From Chloroflexota bacterium (GTDB lineage: Bacteria > Chloroflexota > Anaerolineae > Anaerolineales > Villigracilaceae): 64,000 nucleotides of DNA. The first letter of the stretch is position 1, and the number at the start of each line of letters is the position of its first letter. A model generated the notes under the pieces. The model had not been told where the DNA came from and searched no databases. It saw only the letters and a program-made list of their open reading frames with translations. The position numbers and the translations under genes are program-made. Of the stretch, positions 17,044 to 26,144 are shown one piece after another. Location: NCBI GenBank assembly GCA_016234485.1, contig JACRBL010000008.1, positions 62,001 to 126,000 on the forward strand, in the 5' to 3' direction.

Positions 17044-17268
17044 TCACCTCACCACTATTACCTTAAAATCATAGTTGAAATCATATTCACTTACAACTTT
17101 CACTTTCCAATCATAATCAAAGTCGTATTCACCTACAACGATGACTTTTAAATCATAACTAAAGTCGTATGGACTTACAATCCTCACCTTTTTATCATAG
17201 TTGAAGTCATATTCACTCACAATTTTTACTTTTTTGATTTTTTCGTTAGAGCCAAACATATTTAACAC
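17044..17268 (-). CDS. Small 14-residue-repeat protein (KVxIVSEYDFNYD)
   Basis: 74 residues; an AGGAGT site precedes the ATG. After a short start (MLNMFGSNEKIK) the protein is four and a half copies of a 14-residue unit: hydrophobic strand KVKIVS, then EYDFNYD. The 42-bp DNA units have diverged at silent and non-silent sites. This is a likely beta-repeat, solenoid-like structure lined with Tyr and Asp. It recalls DUF6150-type short repeats, but the assignment is weak. The gene lies 28 nt downstream of the SEFIR gene on the same strand inside one cassette, so it may be part of that system. Confidence 0.7.
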   Translation of the reverse strand: MLNMFGSNEKIKKVKIVSEYDFNYDKKVRIVSPYDFSYDLKVIVVGEYDFDYDWKVKVVSEYDFNYDFKVIVVR

Positions 17269-17296
17269 TCCTGTTTCGTAAGTTTAGACTTTGATG

Positions 17297-18748
17297 CTAT
17301 TTGATTCTGTTTACAATATCGTCATAGCCATAACCACTCATGAGACTCATTAACAACGCTGCGCGCGATGCGGGTACTAAAGGTGCAGAATAAATTTTAG
17401 TATCTGATTCATACCAACCATGTCGAATTAATGGCAAGCAGGCTTGTGGAGTAAAAGAAATCCCTTCAATCCGAGTATGTTCGCCCTCTGACGCTCTTTC
17501 TTTTACTCTTTCAAGTTTGACATTTAACTGCACAAGTACAATCAAATTCGCATATAAGAATTGCCATTCCGTGGCAATTCCTAGTATTTGCATGTTCGCG
17601 CCATTGATGTCGGACGATGACAAATTAAGTTCATCATATTCTCCTAGACAACGGCGGGTGGCTTCAATAGGGTTAGGTACTCGATTAATATCTAAATCAA
17701 GGCTTGGGTCAAGACTTTCTCCAACAGACGCCATCCAAAATCCTTTAGCATTATCAACTTGTTCGCTACGCCTTGCTAATACTAATTGCTTGTCTGAAGT
17801 TACAACAACTAAAACAAGATCCATGCGACGTGCTAACTGCCGTAACTGGATTTTGCCTGTTAGAAGTTCTTGTTGTAATCTGGGTAAAGACTCCAGAACC
17901 GCTACTGTTGTCCAATAATCGTATTTTCCATCAGATGTTTTCGAATCTAAATGCCCAATTTGCATTGAAACGACATCTCCTAAATCAATAATTGGTGCCT
18001 TCCAGTTTTCTAGATAAGCCTTCCATTTATTCAAAGATGGGCGCGGAATTTTATTTCGTGCTTCGTATACATAATCTGGCAAGTTAGGGGAGTCTGTAGA
18101 TGCCGCTTTAATTGACAGTTGATTAGATGCGATTCCCCGAAAGCCTGCAAACTCTCCGTCAACAATTACATCGTCAATTGCAAATTTCGCACCTAATTTA
18201 TCAAGAACCCCTTCCTTTTGTAAGTCTTTATGTAAAGGAATCCCAAAAGACAGAAGTCTCTTTTGGAGTAACGGGTATTCTATCGTGGCGTTTTGAGCGA
18301 AGTGAGCGGGCTCTACCTTTTCCAATAAAGCCTTTAATAATTTCTTGTATTCATCTTTTGAATAGGGTGTTGACGATAAATCAATATAGTATTTTCCCAA
18401 TAACCAAGTAGGTGCGGACTCTTTCCAAGAAGCCCCTCTTAATATTGGAATAAATTTTCTTTGATTGTGTGAACTAAGCACTTCAGCAGTCATCACATCG
18501 CCTTCGTAGCCTACGCCTCCACTACGAGAGTCAGACCGCTCTTTATATTTTTGAGTGCATACTATTAATACAAAATCACTTTCTCGGACAGCGCGTTCCA
18601 TAAATTCTGGAATCTGGTCGCCAGGCACTAAATGCCATTGGTCAAGTGTTACATCAACTCCACGGTTTTTCAAGCGAGTAGATAAATTACGAACCCAAGT
18701 TTTGTGTTCTTTACTATCCCACGCGTATGAGATAAAGACCTTTGTCAT
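17297..18748 (-). CDS. SEFIR (TIR-like) domain protein with degenerate Nudix-like C-terminus
   Basis: About 483 residues. Residues 1-135 form a SEFIR domain (TIR superfamily): KVFISYAWDSKEHKTWV, GVDVTLDQWHLVPGDQI, SDFVLIVCTQKY and GGVGYE. Residues 150-290 match no known domain. Residues 310-440 resemble a Nudix fold (DLVLVVVTSDKQLVLARRSE, then GFWMASVGESL and ATRRCLGEYDEL). The Nudix box GX5EX7REUXEEXGU is degenerate, with Arg in place of the first Glu, so binding rather than hydrolysis of a nucleotide ligand is plausible. Bacterial TIR/SEFIR proteins often act in anti-phage defence, making or sensing NAD-derived signals; that role is inferred here. It is flanked in the same cassette by a small membrane protein and the YDF-repeat protein. 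Confidence 0.8.
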   Translation of the reverse strand: MTKVFISYAWDSKEHKTWVRNLSTRLKNRGVDVTLDQWHLVPGDQIPEFMERAVRESDFVLIVCTQKYKERSDSRSGGVGYEGDVMTAEVLSSHNQRKFIPILRGASWKESAPTWLLGKYYIDLSSTPYSKDEYKKLLKALLEKVEPAHFAQNATIEYPLLQKRLLSFGIPLHKDLQKEGVLDKLGAKFAIDDVIVDGEFAGFRGIASNQLSIKAASTDSPNLPDYVYEARNKIPRPSLNKWKAYLENWKAPIIDLGDVVSMQIGHLDSKTSDGKYDYWTTVAVLESLPRLQQELLTGKIQLRQLARRMDLVLVVVTSDKQLVLARRSEQVDNAKGFWMASVGESLDPSLDLDINRVPNPIEATRRCLGEYDELNLSSSDINGANMQILGIATEWQFLYANLIVLVQLNVKLERVKERASEGEHTRIEGISFTPQACLPLIRHGWYESDTKIYSAPLVPASRAALLMSLMSGYGYDDIVNRIK

Positions 18749-18816
18749 ATCTTGTAGCCTCCATGACTAGCAACGACCGCTTGTGGCAATTGAATATGAA
18801 TTGAAAGTGTTCACTT

Positions 18817-19035
18817 CTAATTTTTCTGACGGAAAGCCTTTTTTAAAACAAAAAATAGAAAACTAAATAACGGAAAGGCTATCATTGCGGCAGGGAAATA
18901 GAATACCCAAACTAATGCTACGCCTATAAAACTGCCAAGCGGGTCGCCAGATTTAGACATCTGCTCGCTTGCATAGGTTACGAAACTAAAGGCTTTCTTA
19001 AATGCCGACTCTGGTGACCAATTTTCTTCTTCCAT
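18817..19035 (-). CDS. Small membrane protein upstream of SEFIR gene
   Basis: 72 residues from the ATG at 19035, which has AAGGA upstream; the frame stays open to an ATG at 19095 (92 residues), only 4 nt from the attC-like R' box. It has one long or two short membrane segments near residues 35-62 (VALVWVFYFPAAMIAFPLF) and a basic tail KKAFRQKN. It is the first gene of the SEFIR cassette. A single-pass protein beside a TIR-type sensor could be a membrane effector; this is inference only. Confidence 0.6.
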   Translation of the reverse strand: MEEENWSPESAFKKAFSFVTYASEQMSKSGDPLGSFIGVALVWVFYFPAAMIAFPLFSFLFFVLKKAFRQKN

Positions 19036-19098
19036 AGTTTTGTCATCCTTGAAGTGACTTATAGTTTCTATAAAAGTATCATAATTTATGAACAAAGC

Positions 19099-19192
19099 AC
19101 CTAACGGTTTGCGTTGACCTGCGTGTGGGCGGGCGTGGACAATGCTTGGGAGCAGGAAAAACTCGAAGCCCGTGTCTCGACAAGCTCGACAA
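19099..19192 (-). repeat. Truncated attC-like site at the 5' end of array 1
   Basis: On the minus strand it ends AACGCAAACC then GTTAGGT (19105-19099). The next ~70 nt match the R' half of the site at 16891. The other half is replaced by TTGTCGAGCTTGTCGAGAC (19192-19174). Beyond it lies GC-rich backbone (methyltransferase gene), so this marks the array border. Confidence 0.6.
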
Positions 19193-19225
19193 CCAAAAAA
19201 TGCTTTTTTTATTATAGCGCTCCCA

Positions 19226-19966
19226 TTAATTCATTGTTTTCTCCACCACCCAAAAATGGGACAGACCCAACGCGCGCAAGGGCGTCTGCTCCAAAAACTG
19301 CAGGAGGCCGCGCAGGACTTTGCCGAGCGGGCCGAAGCGCGCGATGATGTTGTCGTACGCGCCGAAGACGATCTTCCGCTCGATGAAACGGACAGGCAGT
19401 CCCTCGAACAGTATTTCGAGATCGCGGCGCGAGTAAACGCGCACGTGCGGGGCGAGTTTATCCCGCCAGCGGCGCGGCAGGTAGTTGACGAACAACTTGT
19501 TGCCGAAGTAATATTTCCCCTTCCAGTAAACGCCGTGCGTTTCCACGGGATAGCCGCGGTTCGGGCAGAACAGCGCGATGCGTCCACCCGTTTTAAGAAC
19601 GCGCACCATCTCGCGGATGGCGGCGCGGTCATCTTGCACGTGCTCGATCACTTCGTGACTCAGAATCAAATCGAATGTTTCCGATGGCAGTGGCACAAAT
19701 TCCCCCGCCGCGTTGACGATGTGCGGCGAACGCGCGTGCGCTTCCGCGGCGCGCTCGCGGTCATATTCGAGGCCGATCACCGTCCCGCCGTGGGCCGCCA
19801 GGTTTTCCACGTACATGCCCACGCCGCACCCGTTTTCGAGCGCTCGCCCTTTCACGCGCTCGCCCGCCGCGCGCAAGATCATTTCCAGGCGGCGTACTTG
19901 TCCCGCGCGCCAAACGTACGATGGTTCGCCGCGCAGGGCGGCCTTGTCGAGGTCTCGTTGAGTCAT
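19226..19966 (-). CDS. Class I SAM-dependent methyltransferase
   Basis: 246 residues. SAM-binding motif I ALENGCGVGMYVENLA lies near residue 42, the acidic end of strand 2 (VIGLEYD) near 64, and motif IV-V (FDLILSHEVIEHVQDD) near 98-113. This is the Methyltransf_11-like pattern. The C-terminal half (HVRVYSRRDLEILFEG) is typical of lipid, quinone or glycan methyltransferases. The divergent neighbour is an FAD oxidoreductase, 73 nt away. Substrate not identifiable. Confidence 0.88.
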   Translation of the reverse strand: MTQRDLDKAALRGEPSYVWRAGQVRRLEMILRAAGERVKGRALENGCGVGMYVENLAAHGGTVIGLEYDRERAAEAHARSPHIVNAAGEFVPLPSETFDLILSHEVIEHVQDDRAAIREMVRVLKTGGRIALFCPNRGYPVETHGVYWKGKYYFGNKLFVNYLPRRWRDKLAPHVRVYSRRDLEILFEGLPVRFIERKIVFGAYDNIIARFGPLGKVLRGLLQFLEQTPLRALGLSHFWVVEKTMN

Positions 19967-20038
19967 GGCACGTAGTTTACACGATTTTTGTTATGTAGGA
20001 TAATGCGGGGCGTTGTCATTTCAAAACTTGGAGCAAGC

Positions 20039-21310
20039 ATGAAAATAGCAATCATCGGCGCGGGATATGGCGGCATGGCCGCCGCCTACGACCTGCGTAA
20101 AGCGGGACACGAAGTCGTCATTTTTGAGTCTGCGGAATTTGTCGGCGGGCTGGCGAGCGGATTCAAAGAGCCGCATTGGGACTGGTCGGTGGAGAAGTTT
20201 TACCATCACTGGTTCCAGTCCGACTCGGCCATGCTCGGCCTCATTCGCGAACTAGGCTGGGAGGACAAAGTCCGCTTCCCGCGACCGCTCACCGTGATGT
20301 ACCACGACGGGCGTTTCTACCCCTTCGACTCGATCCTCAAAGCCCTGCTCTTCCCAGGCCTCGGCTTCGGCTTGGACAAAATCCGCTTCGGTTTCGTGGG
20401 ACTCTTCCTGCGCCTCACCAACAACTGGCGCGCGCTCGAACAGGTCACCGCCGACGCGTGGATGATGAAGTGGGCCGGACGCCGCGTCTACGAGAAGATG
20501 TGGAAGCCCCTGCTGGTGGGCAAATTCGGCCCGTTCTATCGCGACGTCAACATGGCGTGGATGTGGGCGCGCATCAAAGCCCGCTCCACTCGCCTCGGGA
20601 CCTTCGAGGGCGGCTTCCAACGATTCGCCGATCTCTTCGCTGACAGGCTGCGCGCCATGGGCGTGGAGATTCGGCTTGGGGCGGCTGTCAAGTCCATCAA
20701 ACGGGACGCGGCCAAAGGTCTGGTGGTGGACGCGGAGGCGTTCGACAAGGTCCTCGTCACCACGTCGCCGAGTCTGATGGCGAAGATGTGTCCCGACCTG
20801 CCCGAGGAATATCTGCAAGGCCTGCTCGAACTTAAGTCCATGGGCGCGGTGGTGATGACGCTCTCGCTCACGCGGCAGTTATCGTCCGAGGGGTATTACT
20901 GGTTCAACCTGCCCAAGGAATCGGGCTTCCCGTTTTTGGCGCTGGTGGAGCATACCAACTTTGTGCCGCCCGAAAACTTTGGCGGCGACCGCATTGTGTA
21001 CGCGGGCGATTACCTGGAACACGGACACGAATATTTTTCATTGAGCGACGAAGAGTTGCTCGAAAAGTTTTTGCCCGCCTTCAAAAAGATCAATCCTGAG
21101 TTCGAGCGCGATTGGGTGAAGAAGATGTGGGTCTACAAAACGAACTACGCCCAGCCCGTGCCGTTGCTCGGACATTCGAAGAACATCCCCGCCATCCAAA
21201 CCCCCGTGGACGGATTGTACTTCGCCTCGATGAGTCAGGTCTACCCGTGGGACCGCGGCACAAACTTCGCGGTGGAGATCGGGAGGCGGGCGGCGAGGAT
21301 GATGAAGTAA
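20039..21310 (+). CDS. NAD(P)/FAD-dependent oxidoreductase (amine oxidase/desaturase-like)
   Basis: 423 residues from the ATG at 20039. The Rossmann motif MKIAIIGAGYGGMAAAYDL, then EVVIFESAEFVGGLASGF, is the FAD-binding N-terminus of the amine oxidase/UDP-galactopyranose mutase/protoporphyrinogen oxidase superfamily. The C-terminal FAD motif is GLYFASMSQVYPWDRGTNFA. The WDWSVEKFYHHWFQSD segment is characteristic of a bacterial subgroup often found near glycan genes. Substrate unknown. Divergent from the methyltransferase gene; a hairpin follows the stop. Confidence 0.85.
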   Translation: MKIAIIGAGYGGMAAAYDLRKAGHEVVIFESAEFVGGLASGFKEPHWDWSVEKFYHHWFQSDSAMLGLIRELGWEDKVRFPRPLTVMYHDGRFYPFDSILKALLFPGLGFGLDKIRFGFVGLFLRLTNNWRALEQVTADAWMMKWAGRRVYEKMWKPLLVGKFGPFYRDVNMAWMWARIKARSTRLGTFEGGFQRFADLFADRLRAMGVEIRLGAAVKSIKRDAAKGLVVDAEAFDKVLVTTSPSLMAKMCPDLPEEYLQGLLELKSMGAVVMTLSLTRQLSSEGYYWFNLPKESGFPFLALVEHTNFVPPENFGGDRIVYAGDYLEHGHEYFSLSDEELLEKFLPAFKKINPEFERDWVKKMWVYKTNYAQPVPLLGHSKNIPAIQTPVDGLYFASMSQVYPWDRGTNFAVEIGRRAARMMK

Positions 21311-21313
21311 AAG

Positions 21314-21341
21314 AACAGGCGACCTTGATAGGTCGCCTGTT
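21314..21341. terminator. Hairpin between convergent genes
   Basis: Perfect 11-bp stem AACAGGCGACC / GGTCGCCTGTT, loop TTGATA, followed by GATTTTC. It lies 4 nt after the FAD oxidoreductase stop and 13 nt before the stop of the convergent cytochrome gene, so it could serve both. Confidence 0.7.
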
Positions 21342-21353
21342 GATTTTCATTTG

Positions 21354-21884
21354 CTATTTCTTCCCAAACCACATTCGCGCCAGCAAATTATCCTTGCGAA
21401 TGAATTGATGATACAACGCCGCTCCCACGTGCAGCGCCACCAACGCCATCATCAGGTTGCTCAAAATTCCGTGTGCGAAACGCTGGGGATAGACGAACAA
21501 GTCGGCGGGCATCGCGCCCTTCCCGGCCAGAATGTCGGGCAGACCGTAGGCCCTGCTCAGGCTCGCGCCGCTGAACAGCAAGACGAAGACTCCCACATAG
21601 AGCAAAACGTGGACGGCGCGCCCGGCCAAATTCAAGAGCGGATGCCCCGCGTCCGCTGGCGCGGGACGCTTGAAAAAGAAGCGCGTCGCCAGGCGGATGA
21701 GGATCAGAACCGCCAGGATCGGTCCCAGCATCGAGTGTATTCCCAGCGGGATCAGTTCCTGGTCGTTGGGCATGGGACTCATCACAAACGATCCCATTAC
21801 AAGAAAGCTAATGACGAACAAGGCGATGACCCAATGTAACGCAACGTGGACAGGATGATATTGTTTCGGGGTTTCAGCAGACAT
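21354..21884 (-). CDS. Cytochrome b561-type membrane protein
   Basis: 176 residues with four membrane helices. Conserved His residues occupy the expected helix positions for two b-type hemes: YHPVHVALHWVIALFV, GIHSMLGP, AVHVLLYVGVF and ALVALHVGAALYHQF. The length matches the bacterial cytochrome b561/YceJ family, which shuttles electrons between quinol and periplasmic partners. No dedicated partner lies next to it. GAGGAG precedes the ATG. Confidence 0.85.
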   Translation of the reverse strand: MSAETPKQYHPVHVALHWVIALFVISFLVMGSFVMSPMPNDQELIPLGIHSMLGPILAVLILIRLATRFFFKRPAPADAGHPLLNLAGRAVHVLLYVGVFVLLFSGASLSRAYGLPDILAGKGAMPADLFVYPQRFAHGILSNLMMALVALHVGAALYHQFIRKDNLLARMWFGKK

Positions 21885-22049
21885 GATGACTCCTCTTTTC
21901 CTTTAAGACTTTGGTTATCGGTTTGACAACTTCGAAGGTGGGAAACTTACATTTAGAAGGGGGCGCGATTGTTATGAAAGTACCATCTTTGGAGAGGGTA
22001 ATTGCGTGTAAAATTTCCATATTATCTTTGTAGGAAAACCCAAACTGTC

Positions 22050-25000
22050 ATGTTTGAATCCCCTCGTCTAAACGCCGCGTTAAACAAAGCTCTCCAGGCT
22101 GTGGTCACGGTTTATCAAATCGTCGCCGGCCTGGCGTTTGTCTTTGCGCTGATCCTCTCCAGTCGGTGGGTAAAGTTGCCTTTCTTGGGCGCGTTCTTCG
22201 AGCAGACCATGGTTCTCACCGCGGCCAGTCCCGCACAGCCATCGGACGCGTGGAACTTGTATGGGCAATTGAAAGTAGGGGATCAGCTCATCTCCGTCAA
22301 CGGCGTGGCGGTGCGGAGTTCCAACGACGTGCGCGAGGCCCTCACTGGCGTGAAGGTAGGCGTCATCCCGACCACGGTGGGCTTCTCTGCTGGCGAGACC
22401 ATTCCCGTCACCATCAAAAGAGGCGCGGACGAAACGGAAGAGACCTTCGACGTGACGTTGAGCGTCTTTCCTCCCGAAGACCGCCTGAAATATATTTTCA
22501 TCCCGCGCGGCATCAGTTTTGTCTTCTTGCTGATTAGTTTGTGGATCTTCGGGATGCGCCGCGGAGAATCTTCGGGGCGGGCGTTTTCGCTTTTTGCCTC
22601 GTCGCTTGCCATCATTGTGGGGACTTTGTTCGACCTGTTCACGACTCATACCCTCACCTATCTTTGGACGCTGGCGCTCGGCGTTTTGGGCGGCTCGATG
22701 TTTGATATGGCCATGACCTTTCCGCAGGAATTTGGCCCGGCCATCAAACGCCCCTACATCCGTTGGATCGGATATGTGATCGGCTTCGCGCTCGCGATCA
22801 GAGCGTTCACGGTCCTGTTCAACTTCCAGACCCCGATGGCGTATATCGGCGCCTGGCAGACGCTTTATGCCTTTGTCTTGCTTGCCTCGCTGACGTATTT
22901 CGGCTTTATGATCTATAACTGGAAGTGGTCCGCGTCGCCTGTGGTCAAATTGCAGGCGGGGACGATCCTCTTCGGCGCGGTGATGGGATTTAGTTTCATA
23001 CTCGCCTGGCTGGTCAATAATATTTTCGGGAACCCGTTTGGGTTCGGGTTTTCCACCTGGTTGTTTACGCCGCTAATCGTCTTCCCATTGGCGATCGGTT
23101 ACACCATTCTTCGCTTCCGCATTCTGCAAACCGATGGGTGGATTCGGCAGGGACTCTTCTACGGCTTTTTCACCCTGATCGTCTTTGGGATGTTCGCGCT
23201 TTTGATCGCGGGGCTGACGTTGATCTTTACCGACATCGAACCGTTGCGGAATCCATACATCGCCACCGCCGTCGCTCTCCTGCTCGTCATCACCATCAAC
23301 CCGCTCCGCAACCAAATCCAGACGATGGTGGATCGCTCCTTCTCGCGCGGGCGGCGTGCCTACTTGCTAAGCCAACAGGAATTCACGCACAAACTCGCGG
23401 TCACCGTGAGTCTGGACGGAATCAGCCAGGCCCTGCGCGAAAACATCATGTCCACGCTGGCGCCCGAACGCGCCCACATCTACATTTACGAAAGACTCAA
23501 CGACCAATACGCGGCCATGCCCGGCGACGACGGACGCCTCACCAGCGAAATTCGTTTCGCGGCGCTCAGCCCGTTGGCGCAATACTTCCAGAAGGAAAAA
23601 CTTCCCCTTTATCTGGATGGAACCAACGTCCCCGCCGCGTTAAAAGTGGACGAAACGCGCCTGAACCTTTTGGGGGCGCGTCTCTTCATCCGCCTGCCCG
23701 GCAAGGAACGGCCTCTCGGCTGGGTGGCGCTCGGCGCGCGTCTTTCGGGGCAACCCTACTCGCCGCAAGACCTGACCTTTGCCGAGGCCCTGTGCGAACA
23801 GGCCGCGCTCTCCATCGAACGCGCCCAAACCGTTTCAGACCTGGAACGGCGCGTGCAGGAAATGAACGCGCTGGCGCGCGTTTCGCAGGGCGTGAACATC
23901 ACCCTCGACTTCGACGACGTGCTGGAACTGATCTACGCCCAGACCGCGCAGATCATCCCCGCCGCGAATTTCCACATCACCCTGAATAACAAGGCCGCCA
24001 ATTATCTCTACTACGGCTTCTGCGTGGAAAACCGCGAGCGCATCGAGACCAAGGAAAATTCGCCGCTTCCGCCCAACACGGGACTGGACCGCGACATCAT
24101 CCTGCGCGGTCGCCCGCTCATCACGCAGGATTACCCGCGCGAGTGCCAGGCGCGCAACCTGTTGCCCGCCGAGCAAAACGTCTACGCGTGGATGGGCGTG
24201 CCGCTCAACGCGGGCGCGGAGACCATTGGCGCGCTCAGCATCGCCAGCCGCGACGCCATCATCAACTACACGCGCGGGCAGTTGGAACTTTTGCAAAATA
24301 TCGCCGACCACACCGCCGGCGCCATCGTCAAATCACGCCTCCTGCAAGAGACCGAACGGCGCGCCCGCCAACTTTCCACGCTGAACGAAATTACGCGGCA
24401 ACTCACGTCCACGCTCGAATCGGAACCCCTGCTCAACAACATCCTCGAGAACGCCGTTTCCATCTTGAACTGCGAAGCGGGCAGTCTCTTCCTCGTGGAC
24501 GACCAGACCGACGAACTGATCTTCAAGGTGACGGTCGGCCCCGTGGCGAGCAACCTGCTCGGGCAGCGCCTCCCGGCCGGAAGTGGAATCGTCGGCCGCG
24601 CCGTGCAAACCCGCCTCCCCGTCATAGATAATGACGCGCAGCGCTCGGGGTCGCGTCACGCTGAAACGGACGAGAAGACCGGCTTCCATTCCCGCTCGTT
24701 GCTGGCCGTCCCGCTTCAGGTGAAGGATCGCGTCATCGGCGTGGTGGAAGTCATCAACCGCCGCGACGGTCTGCCCTTCGGCGATGACGATCAAAACCTG
24801 CTCACGGCCTTCGCGGGGCAAGCCGCCGTCGCCATCGAAAACTCACGCCTCTACACCCTGACCGACCAGGAACTCGCGGCCCGCGTGGAGGAACTCTCGG
24901 TGATGCAACGCATTGACCGCGAACTCAACGCCAGCCTCGAAATGGATCGCGCCATGCGCATCACGCTCGAATGGGCCATGCGCCAATCGGGTTCGCAGGC

Positions 25001-26084
25001 CGGGCTGATCGGCATGTTGGAAGGCGCCGACAACCTCAAGATCATGGCACAGCAGGGATACGGCCAGCATTTGAGCAATTACGCCGAGACGCTCCTGCCG
25101 CTCGACCTGCCGGTGTTGCGACAAGCCCTCGCAACCGGACAACCGCAACGCGTCACGCTCGACCCCGCGCAGGGCGCGAGCCTTCTGCCCGAGGCGCACG
25201 ATCAGATCGTCATCCCGATCCGACGCGAGGCGCAGGTGATCGGCCTGCTGATGCTCGAAAGCGCGACGCCCGCCGGAGAAGACATCTCGTTCCTCAGCCG
25301 CCTCAGCGACCATGCCGCCATCGCCATCGCCAACGCGCAACTATTCAACGCGGTGCAGGCCGCCAACATTGCCAAGAGCGATTTTGTCTCGTTTGTGGCG
25401 CACGAACTCAAGAACCCGATGACTTCGATCAAAGGCTATTCCGAGTTGCTGGCGGGTGGCAAAGTGGGCGCGATCAACGATATGCAGTCCAACTTCCTCG
25501 GCACCATCCGCTCGAACGTGGAGCGCATGTCCACCCTGGTTTCCGACTTGAACGACAACTCGAAGATCGAAGCGGGCCGCCTGCGCCTGGACTTTATAGC
25601 GATGAGCGTCGCTGAAGTGGTGGATGAAGTCATCCGTTCCACCCGCCGCCAGATTGACGACAAGAAGCAGACCGTGGAAGTGGTCATGCCCGACTCGCTG
25701 CCCTCGGTTTGGGCCGACCGTATCCGTGTGGGACAAGTGTTGACCAACCTGGTGAGCAACGCGCACAAGTACACGCCCGAAGAGGGCGCCATGACCGTGG
25801 GCGCAGAAGCCACCGCCAACCAATGGGACCCCGAAGGCGCGGCGCGCGTCGTCCACTTGTGGGTGCGCGATACGGGCATCGGCATCAGCGCCGAAGACCA
25901 GCAAAAAGTCTTCCAGAAATTCTTCCGCTCCGAAGACCAGAAAGCGCGCGAAGCCCCCGGCACCGGCCTGGGACTCAACATCACCAAAAGCCTCGTGGAG
26001 ATGCAAGGCGGGCGCATCTGGTTCGAGAGCGAATTTCGCAAGGGAACCACCTTCCACTTCACCATCCCGGTGGCGGAAGGATAA
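22050..26084 (+). CDS. Large sensor histidine kinase: PDZ, membrane, four GAF domains
   Basis: 1344 residues from the ATG at 22050; a longer open frame exists but lacks a better start. Order: membrane helix (17-38); PDZ-like domain (70-140; LKVGDQLISVNGVAVRSSND); about seven membrane helices (150-413); GAF-like domains near 430-590, 610-755, 773-930 and 945-1098; HisKA with FVAHELKNPMTSIKGYSELL (phospho-His about 1117); and an HATPase domain with NLVSNAHKY, DTGIGIS and GTGLGLNITKS (1232-1310). No response regulator is adjacent. A FIST sensor protein follows 60 nt later across a small palindrome. The PDZ/7TM front end is unusual for a kinase and may sense membrane or extracytoplasmic ligands. 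Confidence 0.9.
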   Translation: MFESPRLNAALNKALQAVVTVYQIVAGLAFVFALILSSRWVKLPFLGAFFEQTMVLTAASPAQPSDAWNLYGQLKVGDQLISVNGVAVRSSNDVREALTGVKVGVIPTTVGFSAGETIPVTIKRGADETEETFDVTLSVFPPEDRLKYIFIPRGISFVFLLISLWIFGMRRGESSGRAFSLFASSLAIIVGTLFDLFTTHTLTYLWTLALGVLGGSMFDMAMTFPQEFGPAIKRPYIRWIGYVIGFALAIRAFTVLFNFQTPMAYIGAWQTLYAFVLLASLTYFGFMIYNWKWSASPVVKLQAGTILFGAVMGFSFILAWLVNNIFGNPFGFGFSTWLFTPLIVFPLAIGYTILRFRILQTDGWIRQGLFYGFFTLIVFGMFALLIAGLTLIFTDIEPLRNPYIATAVALLLVITINPLRNQIQTMVDRSFSRGRRAYLLSQQEFTHKLAVTVSLDGISQALRENIMSTLAPERAHIYIYERLNDQYAAMPGDDGRLTSEIRFAALSPLAQYFQKEKLPLYLDGTNVPAALKVDETRLNLLGARLFIRLPGKERPLGWVALGARLSGQPYSPQDLTFAEALCEQAALSIERAQTVSDLERRVQEMNALARVSQGVNITLDFDDVLELIYAQTAQIIPAANFHITLNNKAANYLYYGFCVENRERIETKENSPLPPNTGLDRDIILRGRPLITQDYPRECQARNLLPAEQNVYAWMGVPLNAGAETIGALSIASRDAIINYTRGQLELLQNIADHTAGAIVKSRLLQETERRARQLSTLNEITRQLTSTLESEPLLNNILENAVSILNCEAGSLFLVDDQTDELIFKVTVGPVASNLLGQRLPAGSGIVGRAVQTRLPVIDNDAQRSGSRHAETDEKTGFHSRSLLAVPLQVKDRVIGVVEVINRRDGLPFGDDDQNLLTAFAGQAAVAIENSRLYTLTDQELAARVEELSVMQRIDRELNASLEMDRAMRITLEWAMRQSGSQAGLIGMLEGADNLKIMAQQGYGQHLSNYAETLLPLDLPVLRQALATGQPQRVTLDPAQGASLLPEAHDQIVIPIRREAQVIGLLMLESATPAGEDISFLSRLSDHAAIAIANAQLFNAVQAANIAKSDFVSFVAHELKNPMTSIKGYSELLAGGKVGAINDMQSNFLGTIRSNVERMSTLVSDLNDNSKIEAGRLRLDFIAMSVAEVVDEVIRSTRRQIDDKKQTVEVVMPDSLPSVWADRIRVGQVLTNLVSNAHKYTPEEGAMTVGAEATANQWDPEGAARVVHLWVRDTGIGISAEDQQKVFQKFFRSEDQKAREAPGTGLGLNITKSLVEMQGGRIWFESEFRKGTTFHFTIPVAEG

Positions 26085-26100
26085 AGCCACCCCACCCTGC

Positions 26101-26128
26101 CCTCCCCAAATGTACCCATTTGGGGAGG
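26101..26128. repeat. Palindromic intergenic repeat
   Basis: Arms CCTCCCCAAATG / CATTTGGGGAGG with a 4-nt centre, between the kinase and FIST genes. No T-run follows, so cotranscription across it is possible. Confidence 0.7.
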
Positions 26129-26144
26129 GAGAAATATGTAGACC

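Noticed and set aside
9832..19192. Integron integrase or attI site
   Set aside because: No tyrosine recombinase is encoded anywhere in the window; the 19099 site is only a half attC-like site.
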